Notes under the pieces: model-generated
Database searches by the model: none
What the model saw: the letters and a program-made list of their open reading frames with translations, nothing else
Told to the model about the DNA's origin: nothing
In this document: one piece after another, positions 1 to 5,449 of the stretch
Numbering within the stretch: position 1 is the stretch's first letter
Layout of the letters: each line of letters begins with the position of its first letter
Assembly: GCA_029859145.1 (NCBI GenBank)
Contig: JAOUDT010000070.1
Coordinates: 1 to 6,697 of the forward strand
DNA: 6,697 nt
Direction: 5' to 3'
DNA from: Dehalococcoidia bacterium
GTDB lineage: Bacteria > Chloroflexota > Dehalococcoidia > GIF9 > AB-539-J10
Made by a program: the position numbers and the translations under genes

Positions 1-26
1 ACTGGTCGTGAGCCATAAGAGAAGAA

Positions 27-37
27 AAAGGAGGTGA
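27..37 (+). promoter_or_regulatory. Strong ribosome binding site for the DUF3795 gene
   Basis: The sequence AAAGGAGGTGA is fully complementary to the usual anti-Shine-Dalgarno end of 16S rRNA. The GGAGG core lies six bases before the ATG at 41, which fixes that start. The promoter is not in the window. Confidence 0.85.
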
Positions 38-40
38 AGA

Positions 41-397
41 ATGCCAGAAAAGATGATTGCTTTCTGTGGAATCGTGTGTGACGATTGTCGCGCGTTGATT
101 GCCACACAGAGAAACGACGTAGAACTAAAGAAAGAAGTTGCCAAAGCGTGGTCCACAGATAAGGAGACTCTCAAACCGGAGGATATTAACTGCGACGGGT
201 GTCTGGCGACCGGGCGAAGATTGTTCAAATTCTGTGAGGTTTGCCAGGTGCGACGCTGCGGATACGAAAGAGGCGTTGAGAACTGTGCCTATTGTCGTGA
301 ATTTCCTTGTGAGAAGCTTACTGGCTTCTGGAAATCCTTCAATGTTACCGAAGCGAAAGCAACTCTTGACGGGATCAGAAAAAAGCTCAGGACCTGA
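41..397 (+). CDS. DUF3795-family small Cys-rich protein
   Basis: Encodes 118 residues. The N-terminus has the CGxxCxxC-type signature seen in DUF3795 proteins (C9, C13, C16), followed by further Cys pairs at C51/C54, C65/C68, C73, C82/C85 and C90. That is eleven Cys, spaced as expected for metal (zinc or Fe-S) binding. The family is common in anaerobic bacteria and archaea and has no established biochemical role; metal binding is inferred from the Cys spacing. There is no signal peptide or membrane helix, so it is probably cytoplasmic. The start is fixed by a near-perfect Shine-Dalgarno. The next gene begins 128 bases downstream with no convincing terminator between, so cotranscription with the GNAT and mutM genes is plausible. 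Length is normal for the family. Confidence 0.8.
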   Translation: MPEKMIAFCGIVCDDCRALIATQRNDVELKKEVAKAWSTDKETLKPEDINCDGCLATGRRLFKFCEVCQVRRCGYERGVENCAYCREFPCEKLTGFWKSFNVTEAKATLDGIRKKLRT

Positions 398-510
398 TAC
401 CCGGCAAATTTGGCGTACCAGCAATGTATGGCTGCGCCCAGGTTAGGTGTGAGGAAGTCCGCGCCTCCTCTGTCCGTAGTTATCGCACGAGAGGGCAGCC
501 AAAGAAACCA

Positions 511-521
511 AGGGAGAGAGG
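511..521 (+). promoter_or_regulatory. Ribosome binding site deciding the GNAT start
   Basis: The purine-rich AGGGAGAGAGG ends four bases before the ATG at 526. It supports that start over the in-frame ATG at 424. The 34 residues between the two do not resemble a GNAT N-terminus, and no comparable site precedes 424. Confidence 0.6.
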
Positions 522-525
522 ACTG

Positions 526-1329
526 ATGGATGAAATAGATGTCAGGGATGTTACTACAGAGAACCTAGACGACCTGTGCTGGGTGTGCGTGTCGCCCGAA
601 AAGAGAGACGACCCTGACTGGATAAGGGGCGTAGCAGACAAAAAGAAATGGGCTGTCGAGGCCCTGGCGGAATGGGGTCCATTCGCCAAAGTGGCTTATC
701 ACAATGGGAGCGCGGCGGGAATGATTCACTATCGGCCACTTTCTGAAGAGCGAGTTGTTCATATTGACTGCATTTATGTCCTGGTTTCCAGTCACTGGCG
801 AAAAGGAATCGCCACCCGGCTCCTATCCAGCCTGATGGAAGATGTGAAAAAGCGGATGAGGTGGTTCGATAATAGGCGGCCGCTGGCGCTCGTAACGAAG
901 ACGTTTCTGGGCGGAGCACCCGAACAATATACGGCACGGGAGTTCTTCACGAAAAAGGGATTCAGGCAGATAGGGGAAGGCCCTGACCATCTCTACTACC
1001 CTCTGGAAGCAGGTTTTGTCTACAAGCCTGTTCCCAAGAAAGAAGTCGGGTATATTCCACAGGATGAAGATAGGGGAAAGGTTGTCATCATTTCTGGCCC
1101 TGATTACTGCCCTGCCACCTACCCCTTTTTCCTGAAGAGAACGGAGAAGTACATAAGAGAGACGTATCTGGAGGTTCCTATCAGGTGGGTAGACTCGTCC
1201 GAGGAACCCGCAGAGGTGAGGAAACGAAATGTTGCTGTCGGAGACTGCATTGTCAATGCCCGACTCATGCCATCGTACGTCCTCGACAAAGACGGCTTCG
1301 AGAGGGAAGCGAAAGCAGCGCTAGAGTAA
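526..1329 (+). CDS. GNAT acetyltransferase with C-terminal thioredoxin/YoaP-like extension
   Basis: Encodes 267 residues. Residues 1-165 form a GNAT fold: the beta-4/acetyl-CoA region is near residues 79-106, with the WRKGIATRL pyrophosphate-binding loop at 91-99 matching the family Q/R-x-x-G-x-G/A motif. A second conserved stretch (AREFFTKKGFRQIG, about 137-150) is typical of the GNAT C-terminal half. Residues 184-267 are a separate module starting with a beta strand (KVVIISG) and a Cys at 195, with helix-strand alternation ending in a short NARLM strand. This resembles the YoaP/thioredoxin-like tail fused to some GNATs, but that assignment is moderate. The substrate is unknown; transfer of an acetyl group from acetyl-CoA is the family reaction. 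Probably cytoplasmic. mutM starts 26 bases downstream, suggesting one operon. A longer in-frame start at 424 exists and was not chosen. Confidence 0.8.
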   Translation: MDEIDVRDVTTENLDDLCWVCVSPEKRDDPDWIRGVADKKKWAVEALAEWGPFAKVAYHNGSAAGMIHYRPLSEERVVHIDCIYVLVSSHWRKGIATRLLSSLMEDVKKRMRWFDNRRPLALVTKTFLGGAPEQYTAREFFTKKGFRQIGEGPDHLYYPLEAGFVYKPVPKKEVGYIPQDEDRGKVVIISGPDYCPATYPFFLKRTEKYIRETYLEVPIRWVDSSEEPAEVRKRNVAVGDCIVNARLMPSYVLDKDGFEREAKAALE

Positions 1330-1355
1330 ACAGAGCTCGACAGGGGGCTCAAGAT

Positions 1356-2183
1356 ATGCCGGAATTGCCTGAAGTAGAGACCATTAAGAACGAGCTTGTG
1401 CCCTGGGTCGTAGGGCAAAGCTTCACTAAAGTCACTATCTCTGATGCCAAAGTGGTGTGCGGTTGTTCCGCCAAAGAAATCCGCCGCGGGTTAATCGGGC
1501 CGAAGATAGAAGAACTGGAACGCCGGGGGAAGTATCTCATCTTTCATTTGTCGAATGGCAGATCGCTCATTATTCATCTCAGGATGACCGGCAGCTTGCT
1601 GCTAGATTCTGGGGAGGATACTCGCTATGCCCGGGCGCTCTTTCACCTGTCGAATGGTCACCGCCTCGTTTTCAGTGACCGGCGCCGGCTGGGGAAAATG
1701 TGGCTGGTAGACGATGCCCATACGGTTGTCTGCAAGCTGGGTCCCGAGCCTCTCGACAAAAGATTTACGCCACGAATTCTGCGCCAGAGGTTAAGCCGGC
1801 ATCACATTCCGATAAAAGCCGCCCTTCTCGACCAGTGTATCGTCGCGGGAATTGGCAATATGTATGCTGACGAAGCTCTCTTTGCCGCCCGGATTCACCC
1901 TCTCAGAAAAGCCGACCATTTGTTGCCCGCAGAGGTGCGAACTTTACATAACAATATCCGTCGAGTTCTTCGGACAGCCATCGACAGTAAAGGCGCCAGC
2001 GTGGATACCTACATCCGCCCCCAGGGCGAGCTGGGCACAGCCCATTTTGATTTTATGGTTGCTCACAGGGGAGGCGAGCCCTGCCCCGTTTGTGGAGGCG
2101 CCATCGAGCGGTGCGTGGTGCAGAATCGTGGCACCTACTTCTGCCCCCGATGCCAGCCTTTACACCACAGACCTCTAACATAA
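1356..2183 (+). CDS. mutM: Formamidopyrimidine-DNA glycosylase (Fpg/MutM)
   Basis: A bifunctional DNA repair enzyme that excises 8-oxoguanine and FaPy lesions and cleaves the abasic site by beta/delta elimination. The 275-residue product begins MPELPEVET, giving catalytic Pro2 (Schiff base) and Glu3 after Met removal. Lys59 in RRGKYLIF is the conserved catalytic-region lysine, and Met78 and Arg109-111 match the lesion-side intercalating residues. The helix-two-turn-helix runs about 162-176 (AGIGNMYADEALF). The C-terminal zinc finger uses C243, C246, C263 and C266, with the conserved Arg258. All key residues are present and the length is normal, so the gene should be functional. The start is set by the invariant MPELPEVE and by AGGGGG at 1342-1347. 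Its 3' part recurs as relics near 3762-4029 and 6636-6697. Confidence 0.97.
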   Translation: MPELPEVETIKNELVPWVVGQSFTKVTISDAKVVCGCSAKEIRRGLIGPKIEELERRGKYLIFHLSNGRSLIIHLRMTGSLLLDSGEDTRYARALFHLSNGHRLVFSDRRRLGKMWLVDDAHTVVCKLGPEPLDKRFTPRILRQRLSRHHIPIKAALLDQCIVAGIGNMYADEALFAARIHPLRKADHLLPAEVRTLHNNIRRVLRTAIDSKGASVDTYIRPQGELGTAHFDFMVAHRGGEPCPVCGGAIERCVVQNRGTYFCPRCQPLHHRPLT

Positions 2184-2268
2184 GAATTGGCAGCCTCCGG
2201 ATTGGCACCAGCGACTAAGAATTCCTAATCCCTTGATTCATTCAACCACGTTTCTACCCTACGAAAGG

Positions 2269-2339
2269 CCTTGCCAATCCTCCCGTGAACTCCAAGCTAT
2301 TCCCGAACTTCACTGAGCCAGCAACTGATATAATTAGGA
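2269..2339 (+). repeat. Promoter-bearing spacer repeat, copy A
   Basis: This segment aligns with 4021-4093: by eye about 53 of 73 columns are identical with two single-base gaps. It starts with the identical CCTTGCCAATC, shares GTGAAC and TTCACTG, and ends in AGCAA-x-TG-x-TATAATT followed by AGGA. Both copies sit just downstream of mutM sequence and upstream of an accessory gene. Read as GAA-AGG-CCT-TGC-CAA, the left end may be a remnant of an Fpg C-terminus, but that reading is tentative. Confidence 0.75.
2326..2334 (+). promoter_or_regulatory. Extended -10 promoter upstream of the zinc-ribbon gene
   Basis: TGATATAAT matches the extended -10 consensus TGnTATAAT exactly. No good -35 hexamer is seen at the standard distance (TTCACT at 2309-2314 is weak and too close), consistent with extended -10 promoters that need less -35 contact. 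Transcription would begin near 2341, giving a leader of roughly 75 bases before the ATG at 2416. Confidence 0.7.
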
Positions 2340-2360
2340 TGTATACTGTGATCAATTAGT

Positions 2361-2370
2361 AGCCTAGGCT
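2361..2370. other. 10-bp perfect palindrome in the leader
   Basis: AGCCTAGGCT is a perfect 10-bp inverted repeat without spacer, lying between the predicted transcription start and the ribosome binding site. It could be a small operator half or chance. The second copy of the promoter spacer lacks it. Confidence 0.25.
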
Positions 2371-2402
2371 GTATATTTGGGGGATAGAAATTGCGAACGT
2401 CT

Positions 2403-2410
2403 AGGAGGTG
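2403..2410 (+). promoter_or_regulatory. Ribosome binding site deciding the zinc-ribbon gene start
   Basis: AGGAGGTG lies seven bases (from the end of AGGAGG) before the ATG at 2416. It rules out the longer in-frame TTG start at 2377, which would place this site inside the coding region. Confidence 0.85.
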
Positions 2411-2415
2411 AAGCT

Positions 2416-3681
2416 ATGCCAAATTGTCCTATCTGTGGAACTGAGGTGCGTGAAGGCACCGGGTTTTGTCCCAAGTGTTTGCGTCGTCTCATGGCAGGGC
2501 AAGCCCCTGAAGGAAAGAGCAAGAAGAAGCTGGCTGCAATCATAATACCTTGTGTTATAGCTGTCATTGTGGCCATTGTCATAACTACAAACTTACTACC
2601 GGTGCCGTGGGGACACGTGGCCGAGCTTGAGTATGTTGAGGTCTCTGCCTATGATTTTGCCAAAGAACTTTTCGCCCCTGGATTGACAAGCCTGCAGAAA
2701 GAGAACCTCTGGAAAAACTATGAAGGAAAGCAAGCTGAATGGACGAATGAACTCAAATATGTGTCGGCAGGAGGCGGTGAGCTAGTAGCCCATTTTCTTA
2801 ATCCACTGGACTGGGCCCGAACAGAGGTCGTGGCCGTTTTTGACGAAACTCAGAAGTCGAGCCTGCTAAATCTTAAAGAGGGCGACCTGGTCACTTATAC
2901 TGGCGTCCTGTCCGATTTCATAGAAGCCGAGATTAGCTTGATAGATTGTGCTGTCGTATCCTTGCCTCTTGAACCCTTGTGGTGGAATGACGACATTGAC
3001 ACTCACAGCAAACGAATTCTGGTTGCGGATAAAGTGCTCTGCCTTGGCCCGAGTACATACGACGATGCTACTGAAAATATCCACCCCAAGATTACAGCTA
3101 TCGACAGAGAAACGGGAGAGCTACTGTGGGAAGGTGAGGAAACAGGATCCATCTTGGTGGGAATTGATTCCCACTACGTATACGCCTGGCATCCGATACA
3201 GATTGTCCCGATGTCTGAGCCCGATTACCCCTGGTATTGGTTTGCATCCGATGTGACGGCTTTAGACAGAATATCTGGTCAGATTGGCTGGTCTTTCTAC
3301 CTCTCTGAAGGTGTTCGTTGTCCAGGGCAAGATGACTGCCTCCCCGACGAATGGTCCCAGTCTGATTTTGTGGACTGCTGCATATTGAAAGGAAGTTTGA
3401 AGGAAGAGATAACTAACGAGGGTGAGACTGGTCTGACTTTCCTGGTAGATAAACCGCCTCTTTCCGAACTAAGTTATGAATATCAAGGGGTCATTTATGA
3501 GACCGCTTGTGCCGTCTATGGGGGCGTAACAGAGTGCGATGCACTTCAGGCTATCAACCGGCAAACAGGTGACGTCCTCTGGATTATGACCTTTCGTGAA
3601 AGAGGTATGAACGATTTTTCATTAGTTGATGGAACTCTCTATGTGTCAACCGATGAAGGATTTGGTGCTTTTGAACTCTAA
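2416..3681 (+). CDS. Zinc-ribbon membrane protein with OB-like and PQQ-type propeller domains
   Basis: Encodes 421 residues of unrecognised specific function. Domains in order: an N-terminal zinc ribbon with C4, C7, C18 and C21; a basic linker (KSKKK); one hydrophobic helix at about 39-60; an extracytoplasmic region at about 70-185 that resembles the tRNA_anti-like OB fold (LKEGDLVTYTGVLSD followed by a strand and Cys178); then repeated strands of the PQQ-like beta-propeller type. Three repeats are clear, around ITAIDRETGELLW (226-238), VTALDRISGQIGW (280-292) and LQAINRQTGDVLW (377-389). The repeats are too few for a complete eight-bladed propeller. Topology is probably zinc ribbon inside, propeller outside, anchored by a single helix. 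This suggests a surface sensor or scaffold rather than an enzyme; no catalytic motif was seen. It has its own promoter and a probable terminator. Confidence 0.8.
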   Translation: MPNCPICGTEVREGTGFCPKCLRRLMAGQAPEGKSKKKLAAIIIPCVIAVIVAIVITTNLLPVPWGHVAELEYVEVSAYDFAKELFAPGLTSLQKENLWKNYEGKQAEWTNELKYVSAGGGELVAHFLNPLDWARTEVVAVFDETQKSSLLNLKEGDLVTYTGVLSDFIEAEISLIDCAVVSLPLEPLWWNDDIDTHSKRILVADKVLCLGPSTYDDATENIHPKITAIDRETGELLWEGEETGSILVGIDSHYVYAWHPIQIVPMSEPDYPWYWFASDVTALDRISGQIGWSFYLSEGVRCPGQDDCLPDEWSQSDFVDCCILKGSLKEEITNEGETGLTFLVDKPPLSELSYEYQGVIYETACAVYGGVTECDALQAINRQTGDVLWIMTFRERGMNDFSLVDGTLYVSTDEGFGAFEL

Positions 3682-3691
3682 TTGGTCTCAG

Positions 3692-3719
3692 CCCCAAAGG
3701 CCGTTCGCTTTGAGGTTTT
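3692..3719 (+). terminator. Probable rho-independent terminator after the zinc-ribbon gene
   Basis: An 8-bp stem CCCCAAAG / CTTTGAGG with one C-A mismatch and an 8-base loop is followed directly by TTTT. It lies 10 bases after the stop codon. The U-tract is short, so efficiency is uncertain. Confidence 0.5.
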
Positions 3720-3761
3720 CACTTGAATTTGGTCAACTCGTCAAAACTGAATCTAACAGAC

Positions 3762-4029
3762 CTCTAAGATCCAAATAGATCGGGAAGAGGTATCTGATAC
3801 CAAGAACGCGTTGTGCCCTTTGGACCGCGCGATGGACCTGCTCCAACCTTTGCCAATATTACAGTCTGGCCCCAAGTTATTCTCAGACCCTAGATCACTG
3901 CGTTCGTAGGGCTCTTGGGGCGGCCATCGGCAGCAAAGGTGCTAGCGGGACAGCTGCGTCCGGCCTGAGGGCGAGCCGGGCACAACCCATTTCGCTTTCA
4001 AGGCTGCCCGTAATGAATGTCCTTGCCAA
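3762..4029 (+). pseudogene. Decayed C-terminal half of a second mutM
   Basis: This fills most of the 472-base gap between genes at 3682-4153. From 3827 to 3946 one frame stays open for 40 codons and tracks intact MutM residues about 178-215: VRRALGAAIGSKGAS at 3902-3946 matches IRRVLRTAIDSKGAS. After a frameshift, 3967-4011 reads EGEPGTTHFAFKAAR, matching QGELGTAHFDFMVAHR. Upstream, 3762-3826 tentatively fits the helix-two-turn-helix region in another frame, with in-frame stops at 3765 and 3795. At the right end, GAA-TGT-CCT-TGC-CAA looks like a collapsed zinc finger. Frameshifts, stops and loss of the N-terminal half make it non-functional. It shares Glu, Pro and Phe-Lys with the relic at 6636 against the intact gene, so it is not a recent copy of its neighbour. 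The left boundary is uncertain. Confidence 0.8.
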
Positions 4030-4093
4030 TCTACCAGTGAACCCCTAGGCCACTCTGAGAGTTCACTGCGATAGCAAGTGGTATAATTTAGGA
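4021..4093 (+). repeat. Promoter-bearing spacer repeat, copy B
   Basis: The counterpart of 2269-2339. Here it follows the mutM relic directly and may overlap its collapsed 3' end. The strongest blocks are the first 11 bases, GTGAAC, TTCACTG and the -10 region. After about 4093 the two copies diverge, so each downstream gene has its own leader. Confidence 0.75.
4079..4087 (+). promoter_or_regulatory. Extended -10 promoter of the radical SAM operon
   Basis: TGGTATAAT fits TGnTATAAT exactly, as in the other copy at 2326-2334. A usable -35 hexamer is again absent. Transcription would start near 4094, about 60 bases before the ATG at 4154. No terminator or second promoter is seen between the two genes it would drive. 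Confidence 0.7.
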
Positions 4094-4153
4094 ACAGGAT
4101 TCGGTCTGCACATTCATAAGATAGTTTGGGGTTGTGAACAGAGAGGAGCAGAA

Positions 4154-5449
4154 ATGAATGAACAGGGAATCAAGCACATAACCGTACCGGGGCTCAGGTT
4201 ACATCTAAGAAGGGATCCCAACGACAACATCCTTTGGATAAACAGCCAGAAGGTATTAATACTGAATACCACGGCCGCTGATTACGTTGAAGCGTATATT
4301 GATGCTATGCGTTCTACCTCACAATTTGACCAGGGGGTGGTTAAGTCTAAGATTACAAAAGCAATGGAAGAGAAATACCCTACAGTTACTAGGGAGAGAA
4401 TACTTAGCGACTTCGATACTTTGTATGCTCAAATACTTGCCATAGCTGAGAACAAATGTCCGGTTTATGACCTGGGAATCGGACAGCAAGTTATCGATGT
4501 AAATAAACTAACTGCACCACCAAGAGTAGATCTGGCCCTGACTTATAGATGCAATAATAAATGTTCGTACTGCTATACAGGTGGCTCGCGCAAAACCAAG
4601 GAATTGGACACAGCGGAATGGACACAGATACTTGATAGGCTTTGGAGAGCAGGGGTACCTCAAGTAGTATTCACCGGCGGAGAGCCCACATTAAGGGATG
4701 ACCTAGTCCCACTGGTAAGGCGTGCTGAAGAGTTCGTGACGGGTCTAGTTACAAACGGACGTTTACTGCCCAAGCTAGCCAAGAGTTTGGCCGAGGCAAG
4801 CTTAGATTATGTGCAGGTTAGTATTGAATCCCATTCCCAGTCTATACACGATGAGATGACTGGTGTGTCCGACTCCTGGACAGAGACTGTAAATGGAATC
4901 CAGGCAGCAGTAGAAGAGGGTTTGAATGTCTATACCAATACTACCCTTACCAAGCGTAATGTTGGCCACTTTACTTCTACTATGGAATTCTTGGCCTCCC
5001 TGGGGGTTAAAGGCATAGCTTGTAACAGTCTGATATGTAGTGGCCTGGGGTGCGCGGCAATTGAAAAGGATGGGCTGAGTGAGGAAACGCTGAAGGGCGT
5101 CCTACAAAATGCTTGTGAAAAAGCCAAAGAGCTAAAGATAGAGTTTAACTGGTATACGCCTACCTGCTATAAGAAGTTGAATCCTGTGGACCTGGGCCTG
5201 GGAATCAAAAGTTGCTCAGCTGCTCAGTATAACGTAACCATTGAACCGGATGGGGCTGTCATTCCGTGTCAGTCGCTCTTCAACCACAAAATGGGACATA
5301 TCTTGAAGGACAGCTGGGAAAAGATCTGGGGGAATAAGTTTGCGAGGAAGATTAGAAATCACTACTTTATTAGCGATGAATGCAAGTCCTGCAATTTACT
5401 GGAGACTTGCGGGGGTAGCTGTCCCTTAGCAACGGGAGAATTGAAATGA
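4154..5449 (+). CDS. Radical SAM/SPASM peptide-modifying enzyme with PqqD-like N-terminus
   Basis: Encodes 431 residues. Residues 1-100 resemble a PqqD-like RiPP recognition element (strands, then LNTTAADYVEAYIDAM and a helical C-terminal part). The radical SAM core carries C133, C137 and C140 (CNNKCSYC) for the SAM-binding 4Fe-4S cluster and GGEP at 175-178. The C-terminal SPASM domain has C354-x12-G367-x4-C372, then C410, C413, C419 and C423, with C338 a possible further ligand, so it should hold auxiliary Fe-S clusters. Enzymes of this architecture install radical-based crosslinks, often thioethers, in ribosomal peptides. The substrate is inferred to be the Cys-tailed protein translated next, whose ATG overlaps this stop codon (ATGA). 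AGAGGAG at 4142-4148 supports the start. Other SPASM roles (quinohemoprotein or sulfatase maturation) are less likely because no such partner is present. Cytoplasmic. Confidence 0.9.
   Translation: MNEQGIKHITVPGLRLHLRRDPNDNILWINSQKVLILNTTAADYVEAYIDAMRSTSQFDQGVVKSKITKAMEEKYPTVTRERILSDFDTLYAQILAIAENKCPVYDLGIGQQVIDVNKLTAPPRVDLALTYRCNNKCSYCYTGGSRKTKELDTAEWTQILDRLWRAGVPQVVFTGGEPTLRDDLVPLVRRAEEFVTGLVTNGRLLPKLAKSLAEASLDYVQVSIESHSQSIHDEMTGVSDSWTETVNGIQAAVEEGLNVYTNTTLTKRNVGHFTSTMEFLASLGVKGIACNSLICSGLGCAAIEKDGLSEETLKGVLQNACEKAKELKIEFNWYTPTCYKKLNPVDLGLGIKSCSAAQYNVTIEPDGAVIPCQSLFNHKMGHILKDSWEKIWGNKFARKIRNHYFISDECKSCNLLETCGGSCPLATGELK

Noticed and set aside
449..472. A GAGGA / TCCTC hairpin after the DUF3795 gene as a terminator.
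   Set aside because: The stem is short and no T-run follows.
424..525. Longer N-terminus for the GNAT gene starting at 424.
   Set aside because: No ribosome site precedes it, the added residues are basic and unlike a GNAT start, and 526 has a good site.
1185..1355. Longer N-terminus for mutM.
   Set aside because: Fpg must begin MPELPEVE because Pro2 is the catalytic nucleophile; the extension would block it and overlaps the GNAT gene in another frame.
2186..2278. ATTGGCA at 2186 and 2201 with its inverse TGCCAAT at 2272 as a regulatory inverted repeat.
   Set aside because: The units are only 7 bases and widely spaced, and the TGCCAAT belongs to the duplicated spacer.
3756..3767. A 12-base match (ACAGACCTCTAA) to the last codons of intact mutM at 2167-2178.
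   Set aside because: One exact 12-mer pair is expected by chance in a window this size, and the alignment of the surrounding mutM relic places this spot near the helix-two-turn-helix region, not the 3' end.
3847..3902. A possible third copy of the promoter spacer (CCTTTGCCAAT, then CCAAGTTATTC).
   Set aside because: The mutM relic reading explains these bases better, with a 40-codon open frame colinear with Fpg, and there is no TATAAT box.
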